Of a DNA stretch of 64,000 bases, positions 29,070-38,618 are shown in pieces (positions within the stretch are counted from its first letter, which is position 1; every line of letters starts with the position of its first letter). Origin of the DNA: Salinicoccus roseus (lineage in GTDB: Bacteria; Bacillota; Bacilli; Staphylococcales; Salinicoccaceae); NCBI RefSeq assembly GCF_003814515.1, contig NZ_RKQJ01000001.1:1240001-1304000 (forward strand). Direction: 5' to 3'. The translations under genes and the position numbers were made by a program. The notes under the pieces are model-generated. The model was given only the letters and a program-made list of their open reading frames with translations. It was not told the origin of the DNA and searched no databases.

Positions 29070-29942
29070 TCAGTAGTCTGTATCGATTTCATAGGTCGTA
29101 TAACCGAGCCCGAGCGCACCCTCACCAAGATGCGTTGCAATCACCGGCCCAAAGTAGCTCAACCTGAATGTTATATCCGGATAGTCGGCCTGCAGACTTT
29201 CCATCCATTTTCTACCCTCTTCTTCTGCATTGCTGTGGATGACGACCGCTGTTACCGGTTTGCCCTTATGGCGCTCCATCTCCTTGGCGAACACTTCCTC
29301 CACACGGGTCAATGCCTTCTTCTTCGTCCGTATCTTTTCGAAGGGTACGATCCTGCCCTCTTCGAATGCAAGTATTGGCTTGACTTTAAGCAGACTGCCG
29401 ACCAGCGCCTGTGCATTCGTCAGCCGTCCGCCCTTCTGAAGGTTCGAGAGGGTGTCGACGACGAAATACGCATTCGTATGCTTCTGGCGCTTCATTTCCT
29501 CCAGCCGCTCCAGCAGCGTGTCCAGGGGAAGACTGCTTTTGTTCTGCGCAGCATAGAGTGCCATGAATCCCTGGACGTAGCAGGCGACCTCAGAATCGAC
29601 TGCATGGACTTCGATTCCTTCAACACTCTGGCCCGCAGCCATCGCATTCTGGTAAGTGCCGCTGAGTGCACCTGAAAGATGGACGCTGATAACATCCGTG
29701 AAGCCTTCGCTCCTCAAAGATTCCAGGAGGAGGATATAGTCACCGATTGATGGCTGGCTCGTTGTCGGCAGTTCATCCATCTGACGCATCTGTTCGAAGA
29801 ATTCTTCGTTGGTGATGTCTTCATCCTCCCTGTACACCTGGTCACCCATGAGGACATTGAGCGGGATGGTACGGATATCGTATTCTTCTTTCAGCCCTTT
29901 GGGCAGGTAGGATGTTGAATCCACTACTACCGCTATCTTCAT
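29070..29942 (-). CDS. DegV family fatty-acid-binding protein (first copy)
   Basis: A 290-residue DegV protein. It opens VVVDSTSYLP, has the lipid-contact segments TTSQPSIGDYILLLE and VHLSGALSGTYQNA, and ends in HLGEGALGLGY. DegV/FakB proteins bind a fatty acid and present it to the FakA kinase for entry into phospholipid. Whether this copy works with FakA is not visible here. ATG 29942 follows GGAGG; seven more open codons lie upstream. A second DegV gene lies at 62950-63801. Confidence 0.88.
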   Translation of the reverse strand: MKIAVVVDSTSYLPKGLKEEYDIRTIPLNVLMGDQVYREDEDITNEEFFEQMRQMDELPTTSQPSIGDYILLLESLRSEGFTDVISVHLSGALSGTYQNAMAAGQSVEGIEVHAVDSEVACYVQGFMALYAAQNKSSLPLDTLLERLEEMKRQKHTNAYFVVDTLSNLQKGGRLTNAQALVGSLLKVKPILAFEEGRIVPFEKIRTKKKALTRVEEVFAKEMERHKGKPVTAVVIHSNAEEEGRKWMESLQADYPDITFRLSYFGPVIATHLGEGALGLGYTTYEIDTDY

Positions 29943-30058
29943 TCTCGTTCCTCCAATTTGCATTCACACTTCTATTTTCCATTCACACTTGATATACAGT
30001 TTACTACATTCCTAAGGAATCCGTCCATGTGTTACTATGTTCTAGAGGTGAACATATT

Positions 30059-30691
30059 ATGGAACAGCAGTACATGAACAGGGTGGACACGACCACCGAA
30101 ACAACCATCAACAAGTCACGCTTCATCGCTTACATCCAGCGTACCGACTCGGAGGAAGCGGCAAAATCCTTCATAAATTCAATCAAATCACGGCATAAGG
30201 ATGCCAACCATAACTGCAGTGCATACATCCTCACACAAAGCGCCCTCATACAGAAGGCTGATGACGATGGAGAGCCCTCCGGCACTGCCGGTGTCCCCAT
30301 ACTCGAAGTGCTCAAACGGGAAGGACTCTATAATGTGACCGTTGTGGTCACCCGGTATTTCGGCGGCATCAAGCTTGGGGCCGGCGGATTGATACGCGCA
30401 TACTCTGGAGCCGCTTCCGATGCTGTGAATGCAGCAGGCAAGGTAGTGGAGATCGACATGATCCCGTACAGGATTACGATGGACTATACGTATACGAACC
30501 GCTTCGAACATGAGCTCGAAGCATCCGGCATCGCCATCAGCGACACGGTCTACACGGACAAGGTCACCTATCTCGTACATGTGGAGGAGGATGCCCGGGG
30601 GGCATTCCTCGACCGGGTACAGGAAATCACCAAGGACACCGCCACCCTGGAAGAAATGGAGATGATCCAGGCTGAAAGCCCCGTGGAATGA
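30059..30691 (+). CDS. YigZ/IMPACT family protein
   Basis: A 210-residue protein. The N-terminal UPF0029 (Impact) domain has KSRFIAYIQRTDSEEAAKSFI, DDDGEPSGTAGVPIL and RYFGGIKLGAGGLIRAYSGA. A DUF1949 domain forms the C-terminus. Members bind RNA or ribosomes in other organisms; the bacterial role is unsettled. ATG 30059 is behind AGAGGTG; ten open codons upstream are ignored. Its TGA stop abuts the stop of tagO on the other strand. Confidence 0.9.
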   Translation: MEQQYMNRVDTTTETTINKSRFIAYIQRTDSEEAAKSFINSIKSRHKDANHNCSAYILTQSALIQKADDDGEPSGTAGVPILEVLKREGLYNVTVVVTRYFGGIKLGAGGLIRAYSGAASDAVNAAGKVVEIDMIPYRITMDYTYTNRFEHELEASGIAISDTVYTDKVTYLVHVEEDARGAFLDRVQEITKDTATLEEMEMIQAESPVE

Positions 30692-31744
30692 TCAGGGGGA
30701 CATGCGGTGGAAAATCCTTCTGGCAAAGTCCAGGACGGGTTTTTTATCGCTGTCGATGAGGTTGGTCGCCTCAACGATGATCTCCGTCGTAAGGATGAGC
30801 AGAAGAAAGATGATGACCGACCCCGGGATGGTGGACAGGTAGAGGATGATGCTTGCCCCTGAGTACAGAAGGGCGATGAAATAGATCAGCACCACGCTCT
30901 CTGCATGTGTATATCCCATATTCTGCAGCCTGTGGTGGAGATGGCTGCGGTCCGCCTTCACGAGCGAGACATTGCTGCGGTAGCGCCGCAATGCGGCAAA
31001 GAACATGTCTATGAAAGGCACCGCAAGAATGATGATCGGGAAGAACAGTGAAATCAGTGTAATGTTCTTGAACCCCATGAGCGACACGACGCTGATGATG
31101 AAGCCGAGCAGCATCGCTCCATTGTCTCCAAGGAATATCTTGGCCGGGTGGAAGTTGTATACAAGAAAGCCCAGGCACGCGCCGATGAGAATGACGCATA
31201 TCATCATGACGAATATATTGCCCTGGAGGATGGTGATGAAGCCGATGCTGCTCAACGCAATGATGGAGACCCCTGTGGCAAGTCCATCCAGGCCGTCGAC
31301 CAAGTTGATGGCATTGATGATTCCCACCATCCAGAGTATAGTAATCGGAATCGCCAGTACGCCGAATTCGATTTCAACGCCGAACGGTGTGATGCGGTCG
31401 ATGAGGATGCCATATGAGACCGGGACCAGGCTCGCCGCTATCTGCCCGATGAGCTTGAGTCCCGGTTTCAGATCATACTTGTCATCTATTATCCCCACAA
31501 TGACGATGACGATCCCCCCGAGGATGATCGCTTTGTATTCCGCCTCGATGGGACGGGAGATGAGCACACCGATCGCAAAGGAGATCAGAATGGCCACACC
31601 TCCGAGGTATGGTATAGGTTTTAAATGGACTTTTCTGCTGTTTGGGTAGTCTACAAAGCCGAACTTGCGGCTCCCCCAAATGAAAATCGGCATCAGAATC
31701 AATGAAATCAAGAATGACACCGTCAATAGAAATAGAGTATACAT
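30692..31744 (-). CDS. tagO: Undecaprenyl-phosphate N-acetylglucosamine-1-phosphate transferase (TagO-like)
   Basis: A 350-residue polytopic membrane enzyme of the MraY/WecA/TagO family with about ten helices. Signature loops are KIFLGDNGAMLLGF, the NLVDGLDGLATG motif and HLHHRLQNMGYTH. It catalyses the first step of wall teichoic acid linkage-unit synthesis on undecaprenyl phosphate. An LCP protein, whose family attaches such polymers to peptidoglycan, is divergently encoded beside it, which supports this role. Other wall polymers are possible. Confidence 0.9.
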   Translation of the reverse strand: MYTLFLLTVSFLISLILMPIFIWGSRKFGFVDYPNSRKVHLKPIPYLGGVAILISFAIGVLISRPIEAEYKAIILGGIVIVIVGIIDDKYDLKPGLKLIGQIAASLVPVSYGILIDRITPFGVEIEFGVLAIPITILWMVGIINAINLVDGLDGLATGVSIIALSSIGFITILQGNIFVMMICVILIGACLGFLVYNFHPAKIFLGDNGAMLLGFIISVVSLMGFKNITLISLFFPIIILAVPFIDMFFAALRRYRSNVSLVKADRSHLHHRLQNMGYTHAESVVLIYFIALLYSGASIILYLSTIPGSVIIFLLLILTTEIIVEATNLIDSDKKPVLDFARRIFHRMSP

Positions 31745-31887
31745 ATCATCACCGTCTTAAATATTTCCAATTCACTATATCACATTCCACTTTAATTATG
31801 GAACGCGCATCCATTTTTGCACATTTATATTTTTCATTGGTCTGTGTTTCGTTGTATAATTATGTCACTAAGACAAAGGAGAATTCT

Positions 31888-32844
31888 ATGAAAAGAACAG
31901 AAAGAAGAAGGATGCATCCTGCATTAAAGATACTGCTCGCTGTGGTCCTCATATCAGTCCTTGTTTTCGCAGGACTCATCGCGTATGTGTACTTCCAGCT
32001 TAAAGGCACTACCGGTCAGGTGTTTGACGACGATTTTTCCAACGCCACTTCGGAGCTCAGGGAAACGGATGTCAGCTTCCGGAACGGAGACCCGATCTCG
32101 GTCGTACTGTTCGGCACGGACGACGACCAGGAACGCAATGAAAGCGGAATGGGGCAGCGCTCCGATACGATAATGGTCGTGACCCTGAACCCCAATACCG
32201 ACGAGGGAAGAATCGTCAGCATCCCCCGGGATACACGTGCTGAAATAGCAGAACGGGGGACGGTGGAGAAGATAAACCATGCATACGCCTACGGTGGTCC
32301 TGAGATGGCGAAACGCACTGTAGAGAATTTCCTCGACCTGCCCATCGACCACTTCGTCTCCATCAACATGGATGGATTTACGACGATCATTGATGAAATC
32401 GGCGGCGTCACCATAACGAGCCAAGATACATTCGAGCAGTCGGGTTACCAGTTTACAGCAGGCGAGACCTATGAGATGGATGGAGATATGGCCCTCGCCT
32501 TTTCAAGAAGCCGGAAGGCTGAAGGTGCCGGCGGCGACGCGGGGCGCCAGAATAGACAGCAGCAGGTGGTTCAGGGCATTGCCCAGGAGATCATGAGTCT
32601 CCAGACGCTCACCAACTTCAATGGTGTGCTCAATGTCCTGAGCGACAATGTGAGGACGGATATCCCATTCGGTGAATTGAATGCGCTCCGTTCGGATTAT
32701 CAGGAGGCTGCACGGAATATGGACCGTCTGACATTGGAAGGTACAGACCAAAGACTGGATGATGGCCTGTGGTATTTCCTCCCGAATGACGAATCGTACA
32801 ATGAGTTAAGAAGAGAATTGCGGGAGAACCTGGAACTGGAATAA
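31888..32844 (+). CDS. LytR-CpsA-Psr (LCP) family wall polymer transferase
   Basis: A 318-residue membrane-anchored protein. A basic N-terminus leads to one transmembrane helix (residues about 12-36), then the extracellular LCP domain. Conserved pieces are SVVLFGTDDD, the arginine-rich QRSDTIMVVTLNP and SIPRDTRAEI, KINHAYAYGG and LAFSRSRKAEG. LCP enzymes transfer teichoic acid or capsule from undecaprenyl carriers to peptidoglycan. ATG 31888 has AAAGGAG, with TATAAT at 31855-31860. The GGDEF gene follows by 23 bases. Confidence 0.92.
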   Translation: MKRTERRRMHPALKILLAVVLISVLVFAGLIAYVYFQLKGTTGQVFDDDFSNATSELRETDVSFRNGDPISVVLFGTDDDQERNESGMGQRSDTIMVVTLNPNTDEGRIVSIPRDTRAEIAERGTVEKINHAYAYGGPEMAKRTVENFLDLPIDHFVSINMDGFTTIIDEIGGVTITSQDTFEQSGYQFTAGETYEMDGDMALAFSRSRKAEGAGGDAGRQNRQQQVVQGIAQEIMSLQTLTNFNGVLNVLSDNVRTDIPFGELNALRSDYQEAARNMDRLTLEGTDQRLDDGLWYFLPNDESYNELRRELRENLELE

Positions 32845-32867
32845 GAAATGGAAGGGAGGACAAGTAT

Positions 32868-33914
32868 ATGCTCATCGATTTCGTACTGAATATTTCAATC
32901 ACCATCACCGGCATATACCTGTTCCACCGGCTCCAGTACCTGGAAGACCGCAGATTCATCGATTCGGACATCTTTCAGGCGCTGCTGATGACCACCCTGT
33001 CCGTACTGCTGCTGATGGTGCCGATACATATGTATGATATGGTCTTCAGCCTTTATTTCATTCCATTGCTGATTCTCGTCAAGTACAGCGTCCCCTACCT
33101 GATCATCGTTTCGGTGCTGATCGTCTTCATGTTCCACCATATGATATTCAACTTCGACTGGCAGCTCTACCTCATATTCTTCATCCTCTATATACTGATC
33201 ATGATGATACTGCCTTTCCTGAAATTCCAGAAGTTGAAGGAGCTGACTGCAGCAAGCATCATCTTCACTTCACTCTATGTCATCAGCATCCACATCTTCG
33301 TACAGCCACTCACTGCGTTCCAGATGATCGTCTTCATCCTGGCGAGCACCCTCGTGATGTTCGTTGCAATGATGATGTACGAGGACATCAATGCAATCCT
33401 AAGGCTCCTTAAACGCTATGAGGAGGAGGAATATAAGGATTTCCTCACCCAGCTGGGAAATGTCAAGGCGCTGGACAACGCTGTCGTCGAACTTCTGGAG
33501 GAGAGTGATACACTCAGCATGCTGCTCATCGACATCGATAATTTCAGTCTGATCAATGATGAACACAGCCACGCTTCAGGGGATGCACTGATTAGACAGA
33601 TGGCGCACCTTCTGAACAACCATGCCCCGACAGGCGGGATGCTATTCAGAAGCAGTGGAGAAGAGTTTTCCATGGTCATACCGGATCTATCCTTCGATAG
33701 GACGGTCAGGCTGGCCGAAGCAATCCGCAACAGCGTCGAGCGTGCAAACTTCCATATAAGCGATACGGACACGGTACACCTGACCGTATCGATTGGTGTC
33801 GGATACCAGGTTGTCGTCCCCAATACGAAGGGAAGGCTGCTCAAGGAAGCGGACGATATGGTACACGCTGCAAAAAAACAGGGGCAGAACCGCGTCATGT
33901 TCAATCCATTATAA
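32868..33914 (+). CDS. Membrane GGDEF-domain protein with altered signature (GdpS-like)
   Basis: A 348-residue protein. Residues 1-170 contain about six hydrophobic helices of a 5TM-LYT-type sensor. Residues about 185-348 form a GGDEF domain. The metal site LLIDIDNFSLIND (Asp222, Asp224) is kept, but the signature reads SGEEF (263-267) instead of GGDEF or GGEEF, and no RxxD inhibitory site precedes it. Staphylococci carry a single GGDEF protein, GdpS, in this same neighbourhood, which is reported to act without making c-di-GMP. It probably shares the LCP transcript. Confidence 0.88.
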   Translation: MLIDFVLNISITITGIYLFHRLQYLEDRRFIDSDIFQALLMTTLSVLLLMVPIHMYDMVFSLYFIPLLILVKYSVPYLIIVSVLIVFMFHHMIFNFDWQLYLIFFILYILIMMILPFLKFQKLKELTAASIIFTSLYVISIHIFVQPLTAFQMIVFILASTLVMFVAMMMYEDINAILRLLKRYEEEEYKDFLTQLGNVKALDNAVVELLEESDTLSMLLIDIDNFSLINDEHSHASGDALIRQMAHLLNNHAPTGGMLFRSSGEEFSMVIPDLSFDRTVRLAEAIRNSVERANFHISDTDTVHLTVSIGVGYQVVVPNTKGRLLKEADDMVHAAKKQGQNRVMFNPL

Positions 33915-33946
33915 AAAAACCAGGATTGCATATCGCAACCCTGGTG
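33914..33946. terminator. Terminator between the GGDEF gene and ytxJ
   Basis: ACCAGG-A-TTGC pairs with GCAA-C-CCTGGT around a short loop. The minus strand continues into seven T, so it serves ytxJ best; it lies 6 bases from the GGDEF stop. Confidence 0.85.
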
Positions 33947-34267
33947 CTAGTCTTCTACCGAGGAAAGGTTTTTAAGTGTAATGTTATGATGTGAGCCACT
34001 CCACTTCAACTTTCCACCCTCAAAATAGAAAGCCTGGGGAGATTCATGTTTGATATCAAAATGTTCAGCGATATAATTGGATAGGTTCCGATGGTCCTGA
34101 ACGACCAGGTAGTATCCATCCATATCCCTTTCATAATGGAATTTCTGGAATTCGTCGAAGGCACCAGCCGAAATCGGACATGTACTGCTATGCTTCATAA
34201 AAAAGAAATCTTTATTATCCTGCAACAACTTTTGAAAAGCTTCAACCGATGTTGTTTTTGTTAGCAT
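33947..34267 (-). CDS. ytxJ: Monothiol bacilliredoxin, YtxJ/BrxC type
   Basis: A 106-residue thioredoxin-fold protein with one cysteine in SSTCPIS (Cys30), the YtxJ (DUF2847) active site. It removes bacillithiol from protein mixed disulfides, so the organism probably makes bacillithiol. It is cytoplasmic with no signal peptide. It is monocistronic: terminator behind, and divergent from the small membrane-protein gene at 34371. Confidence 0.9.
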   Translation of the reverse strand: MLTKTTSVEAFQKLLQDNKDFFFMKHSSTCPISAGAFDEFQKFHYERDMDGYYLVVQDHRNLSNYIAEHFDIKHESPQAFYFEGGKLKWSGSHHNITLKNLSSVED

Positions 34268-34370
34268 TTCATCACCTTCTCATTAAACTGTTAATAACTT
34301 ATCATTTATTGCTTCATTTAGCAAATACCATTCTTTGCTGTGTTATAATGACTTTGATTGGAGGATTCAC

Positions 34371-34613
34371 ATGAATAATAAACCACTTAAAAGATGGACC
34401 TTCCTGGATACCATCAATGCAGCCCTGCTGATAGTCGTTCTGCTGTTCATGCTCGATTTCGAGAACAACAGAGCCGTATCCATCATTCTTCTGGCTGTAT
34501 TTGCATTCTGGATTACAACCGTGATCCTGAGGAACGTCTTCATCTCCAAAATTGAAAAGGACCCGAACCATCCGATGCATAGGCAGCAGTCGGGTAAAGG
34601 GGAAGATAAATAG
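34371..34613 (+). CDS. Small two-helix membrane protein, unknown
   Basis: An 80-residue protein with two hydrophobic spans (residues about 11-27 and 32-52) and a polar C-terminus (EKDPNHPMHRQQSGKGEDK). I do not recognise a family. ATG 34371 has TTGGAGG, and TATAAT with an extended TG lies about 25 bases upstream, so it is probably expressed. The stop codon forms the first bases of the terminator that it shares with the convergent lipoprotein gene. Confidence 0.75.
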   Translation: MNNKPLKRWTFLDTINAALLIVVLLFMLDFENNRAVSIILLAVFAFWITTVILRNVFISKIEKDPNHPMHRQQSGKGEDK

Positions 34614-34640
34614 AGAGCGAACTATGACAGTTCGCTCTCT
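34612..34640. terminator. Bidirectional terminator containing both stop codons
   Basis: A 12-bp perfect stem AGAGAGCGAACT and complement with a 5-base loop. The TAG of the small membrane protein (34611-34613) and the TAG of the lipoprotein gene (34622-34624, minus) both lie in it. T-tracts are short. Confidence 0.8.
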
Positions 34641-35521
34641 ATTTCGTTGAGCTGATCATAATACTCCTGATCCAGCTGCTGATAAGTCTCCCTTAATGGG
34701 AGTATATTCTGCAGCTGCAGTTCCTGGAGCTGTTCATTGTACTGCATCGTGTTCTTGCGCTCTTCGTAGTACTTTTCAAAACCATAGTACATCTCAAGGG
34801 TGAGGCTGCGGACACGTACTCCCTTATCGGTCTCGAGGTTCATTTCATTCAGTGATTGTATATGTTCGTTAATGAGGGGGAGCATGACTTCATCGATATG
34901 CTCCATCTTCTCCGCCCTGGATTCATCCTGCTGCAGCATCTCGGCCTCTTCTTCGAGCGCCGTGCTATTTTCATTGATCTGGGTGACGATTGCATCCATC
35001 TCTTCCGTCTCAGCTTCATCGCTGATCGAATCTATCACTGCATCCCTCTCCTCCTGGTTTTCCATGAAGGTCTGGCTCAGTTGGATGAGCGACTCATTGG
35101 AACGGACGGACATATAATACGTTTCTGTATAGTCACTCAGCTGCTGGACGAAGGTCCCCTTCAGCTCCAGGCTCTCAAGGTACGATTCATGGATTTCCGC
35201 CAGTTCCTCATTTGAGACTTCGATGCCTGCCACTGCCTCTTTCATCTCCGAGACAATGGGCATGATCTCCTCATCCAGCGTTTCAATCAGGGAAGCAAGC
35301 CTTTCCATATCAATCTCCTCGTTTCTGGGAGAGAGCGTTTCGGGCAGATCACCGATTTCCAGCTGACTCATCTTCTCGTCATATTCGGAATCAAGCACAT
35401 GCACATCATCCATGCTTGCCATATAACTTTCGACATCCGCCTGGAAACTGGAAGTGCAGCCCGCCAACAGGAGGATACCCAGCACCATGGATACTATAAT
35501 TGAAATTTTTTTATTATGCAC
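34622..35521 (-). CDS. YkyA-like cell-wall-binding lipoprotein
   Basis: A 299-residue lipoprotein with lipobox LLAGC (Cys22), followed by an almost wholly helical, glutamate-rich, coiled-coil body. Composition and layout match the YkyA family (putative cell-wall-binding lipoprotein). The function is unknown. The start is GTG 35521, which gives a normal signal peptide ([18 protein letters not shown]) although no clear ribosome site precedes it. It is divergent from murB. Confidence 0.8.
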   Translation of the reverse strand: MHNKKISIIVSMVLGILLLAGCTSSFQADVESYMASMDDVHVLDSEYDEKMSQLEIGDLPETLSPRNEEIDMERLASLIETLDEEIMPIVSEMKEAVAGIEVSNEELAEIHESYLESLELKGTFVQQLSDYTETYYMSVRSNESLIQLSQTFMENQEERDAVIDSISDEAETEEMDAIVTQINENSTALEEEAEMLQQDESRAEKMEHIDEVMLPLINEHIQSLNEMNLETDKGVRVRSLTLEMYYGFEKYYEERKNTMQYNEQLQELQLQNILPLRETYQQLDQEYYDQLNEIESELS

Positions 35522-35625
35522 GGAAGGTCACACTTTCATATTGTTATAGTGAGGCGGCCTCTGCTCCAATTGCTAAACAAAATATAGCACACATGATGAA
35601 TCATAACAATGGAATGGATATTGGA

Positions 35626-35655
35626 TTGGCAAACCGGGGGATATTGCCTTATAAT
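35626..35655 (+). promoter_or_regulatory. murB promoter
   Basis: TTGGCA (35626-35631), 18 bases, TATAAT (35650-35655), 33 bases before the murB ATG. No operator is recognised. Confidence 0.6.
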
Positions 35656-35688
35656 GGTGATAAGTATTTTCTCTTGAAAGGAAAAGTT

Positions 35689-36630
35689 ATGGTGAACCAT
35701 ACTCAAATCGAAGAAGACTTAAGGTCTCTATTAGATCATTCAGAAATAAAAACATATGAACCCTTAAAAAAATATACATATACGGAAACCGGAGGTCCTG
35801 CAGACTTCTACATCACCGTCCATGATATCGAAGACGCCTCCCGCGTCCTCCAGTACAGTTACAGTAATAATATTCCTGTAACTTATCTTGGCAATGGCTC
35901 CAACATCATCATAAGGGATGGCGGGATCCGCGGCATTGTATTGAACCTGCTCGAGTTGAATTATTTATTCGAGTCGGATGACATCATTACAGTAGGCAGC
36001 GGACGCGCCATCATTGACGTCTCCAACTATGCAAGGGACCTCTCGCTGACCGGTATGGAGTTTGCCTGTGGCATCCCCGGGAGTGTCGGGGGCGCCGTCT
36101 ATATGAATGCAGGTGCCTATGGCGGCGAAATCAAGGACTGCCTCCTCGAGGTCACCGTTTTGGATGAAACCGGCAGAAGAATCACTTTGAGGAATGACGA
36201 GCTGGGACTCGAATACAGGAAAAGCATGGTCCAGGAAAACGACTATGCTGTGGTCGAAGCCAAGTTCAGACTGAAACCCGGGAAACTGGATGAGATTCAG
36301 AAAATGATGGATGACCTGACGGAACGCCGGTCAACCAAACAACCTCTCGAGTACCCCTCATGCGGGAGTGTCTTCCAGAGGCCGCCCGGCAATTTTGCAG
36401 GTAAACTGATCCAGGAGGCTGGCCTTCAGGGCTACCGTATCGGTGGCGTCGAAGTTTCGAAAAAGCATGCCGGCTTCATGGTCAATGTGGATGGCGGCAC
36501 AGCAGGTGACTATGAAGCCCTGATTGAACATGTGCAGAAAAGGGTCTTCAACCTTTTCGGTGTCACCCTGAACCGCGAAGTGCGCATCATCGGTGAACCT
36601 GCCCATAAGCAGGTGGAACCCTACAAGTGA
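35689..36630 (+). CDS. murB: UDP-N-acetylenolpyruvoylglucosamine reductase
   Basis: A 313-residue flavoenzyme that makes UDP-MurNAc for peptidoglycan. The FAD-binding segments are [23 protein letters not shown] and [21 protein letters not shown]. The catalytic serine lies in [10 protein letters not shown]. It is the type II (short) MurB of Gram-positives. ATG 35689 follows GAAAGGA; the open frame extends far upstream across the promoter and is not coding there. It converges with the siderophore operon. Confidence 0.97.
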   Translation: MVNHTQIEEDLRSLLDHSEIKTYEPLKKYTYTETGGPADFYITVHDIEDASRVLQYSYSNNIPVTYLGNGSNIIIRDGGIRGIVLNLLELNYLFESDDIITVGSGRAIIDVSNYARDLSLTGMEFACGIPGSVGGAVYMNAGAYGGEIKDCLLEVTVLDETGRRITLRNDELGLEYRKSMVQENDYAVVEAKFRLKPGKLDEIQKMMDDLTERRSTKQPLEYPSCGSVFQRPPGNFAGKLIQEAGLQGYRIGGVEVSKKHAGFMVNVDGGTAGDYEALIEHVQKRVFNLFGVTLNREVRIIGEPAHKQVEPYK

Positions 36631-36643
36631 CGTTCCGTATAAT

Positions 36644-36676
36644 AAAAGACCCATCAAATGATGGGTCTTTCTTTTT
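36644..36676. terminator. Bidirectional terminator, murB / sstD-like gene
   Basis: A 10-bp stem AAAGACCCAT/ATGGGTCTTT with T-rich flanks on both strands, between converging stops. Confidence 0.93.
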
Positions 36677-37706
36677 ATTGCTCCAGAGCCTGCTCGATTT
36701 CTTCAAGCTGGCCGATTGTCGTCATCACACCGCCTGAAGCGAGGTACCAGAGTTTTGCGTCGAGGTCGACAACCCTGTCGTTCTTGATCGCGTCCACATC
36801 CTGTATGACATTATTGTCAAGGACTGTGCTGGAGGAGGACTCTCCACCAATGGCGCTTCCCCTGTCGAGGGCAAGGATGATGCCTGGGTTCCTATCATTG
36901 ATATATTCGTAACTGATGGCCTGGCCATGCCTTGTAGTCGAGATTTCCTCATCTACCGGTTCAAATCCAAGGTCTTCAAAAAGGAATCCGTAACGTCCAC
37001 CTGGTCCGTGTGCTGAAAGTTCACCTTCATTTGCCATGACGAACAGCATCGTTTCATCTGTATCCGTCACTTTCTGCTTCACTTCCTCTATCTTGCTGTC
37101 AAGATCTGCATTCAGTGACTCAGCTTCTGAAGATTTGTCGTAGATGTCCCCGATCATCTGTGTATAATGTTTGACTTCTTCGAAATAATTTTCATTCGAA
37201 GGTGCGACATAGAGCACTTGGGCATCCGGTGCCGCTTTCTCAAACTCATCAATCATTGCGGAAGTCGCCTGACGTCCTGAAATCATGATGACCTCAGGCT
37301 GCAGTTCAGCAATCTTTTCGAAGTCCGGATCTTTCAGTGTACCGAGGTTTGCGTACTCATCTCCCTGAAACGCTTCAAGTTCATCAGGCAGTGTGCTTGC
37401 ACTTTGTCCTTTAGGCAGTCCGACGACGCTGTCCGCCTCGCCGAGTTCATGGATTGTGGAAAGTGCACCATAGTCGAATACTGCGACTTTTTCCGGATTC
37501 ACCGGCACTTCCACAGTTTCCGAAACTTCTTCACTTGCTTCTTCTCCTTCTGCAGCTTCATCGGAAATCGTGAACTGGTTTTCCACTTCAACAGTTTCCT
37601 GCCCTTCCGATTCTGACGCTTCACTTTCAGAGGTACTTTCTCCATTTCCACATGCTGCAAGGACCATGAGTACCATTACAGTAAACAATAAGTAAAATTT
37701 CTTCAT
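36675..37706 (-). CDS. sstD: Iron-siderophore ABC transporter substrate-binding lipoprotein (SstD/YclQ-like)
   Basis: A 343-residue type III periplasmic-binding lipoprotein, lipobox VLAAC at Cys19. An acidic spacer (about 20-60) precedes the two-lobed FhuD/CeuE fold with VAVFDYGALSTIHELG, VIMISGRQATSAM and HGQAISYEYINDRNPGIILALDRG. It captures a ferric catechol-type siderophore for the permeases SstA/B. Specificity is inferred from order and family. I start at ATG 37706 behind AGAGGA. About 100 bases lie between it and the ATPase gene, with no terminator. Confidence 0.88.
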   Translation of the reverse strand: MKKFYLLFTVMVLMVLAACGNGESTSESEASESEGQETVEVENQFTISDEAAEGEEASEEVSETVEVPVNPEKVAVFDYGALSTIHELGEADSVVGLPKGQSASTLPDELEAFQGDEYANLGTLKDPDFEKIAELQPEVIMISGRQATSAMIDEFEKAAPDAQVLYVAPSNENYFEEVKHYTQMIGDIYDKSSEAESLNADLDSKIEEVKQKVTDTDETMLFVMANEGELSAHGPGGRYGFLFEDLGFEPVDEEISTTRHGQAISYEYINDRNPGIILALDRGSAIGGESSSSTVLDNNVIQDVDAIKNDRVVDLDAKLWYLASGGVMTTIGQLEEIEQALEQ

Positions 37707-37808
37707 TTTCCATTCCTCTTTCCAATTAGTGTTTTCAGCCCCCACTAAAAACATCCATATATCCGATAAGTCCCCATCACCTCCTTAAATGCATACGCCT
37801 CACATATA

Positions 37809-38618
37809 CTATGCCCGTACCTGGTCTTCGATGAAATCATCCACCGAAGCATCTTGATGCTCGTCGAAGTACACGCATATCTGCTGTCCATAGATGCACT
37901 CTATATTGATGTCCATTTCGTATATGTCCTCAAGGATTTCCTTCTTGATGACATCATCCTTCTTGCCGCTGACTGCCACTTTCCCGTCTTTCATTGCAAC
38001 GATGTTATCGGAATAGCAGGAAGCGAAATTAATGTCATGGATGACGATGATGATCGTCTTATTGCGTTCCCTCACGAGCCTCCTCAAGATCTGCATGATC
38101 TGCACGGAGTGCTTCATGTCAAGATTGTTGAGCGGTTCATCGAGGAAGATGTATTCAGTATCCTGGGCAATCGTCATGGCAATGTATACACGCTGCCTCT
38201 GGCCGCCGGAAAGTTCATCGATATAGCGCTCTTCATATTCCTCAAGTTCCATGTAGCTGATCGCCTCATCGATGATTTCGTGGTCCCTTTCGTTCAGCCT
38301 TCCCTTTGAATAGGGGAACCGGCCGAAACTGATCAGTTCACGTACCGTGATCTTCAGATCCATGTGGTTGGACTGCTTCAGGATGGCAATCTTCTTGGCA
38401 AGGGCATCACTTGGTGCCTGAAGGATGTTCTTCCCTTCCAGCAGCACCTCTCCACTGTCCTGGTCGAGCAGGCGTGTGATCATGGACAGCAGCGTACTCT
38501 TGCCGGCGCCATTCGGTCCGATGAAGGAAGTGACTTTCCCTTTGGCAATTGAAACGGATACGTCATTGACTACTTTCTTTTGGCCGTAAATTTTTGATAT
38601 ACCTTTAAGATCGATCAT
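37809..38618 (-). CDS. sstC: Iron-siderophore ABC transporter ATP-binding protein (SstC/YclP-like)
   Basis: A 269-residue ABC ATPase. Walker A GPNGAGKST, ABC signature LSGGQRQRV and Walker B FLDEPLNNLD are present, with the FepC-type architecture. It powers siderophore import through the two permeases encoded just upstream. ATG overlaps the SstB stop by 4 bases. The extended C-terminus, rich in D and E, is typical of this group. Confidence 0.93.
   Translation of the reverse strand: MIDLKGISKIYGQKKVVNDVSVSIAKGKVTSFIGPNGAGKSTLLSMITRLLDQDSGEVLLEGKNILQAPSDALAKKIAILKQSNHMDLKITVRELISFGRFPYSKGRLNERDHEIIDEAISYMELEEYEERYIDELSGGQRQRVYIAMTIAQDTEYIFLDEPLNNLDMKHSVQIMQILRRLVRERNKTIIIVIHDINFASCYSDNIVAMKDGKVAVSGKKDDVIKKEILEDIYEMDINIECIYGQQICVYFDEHQDASVDDFIEDQVRA

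Noticed and set aside
37709-37808. AAGGAGGTGATG in the gap between sstC and sstD considered as a small gene
   Set aside because: It gives only ten codons, with the ATG two bases from the ribosome site.
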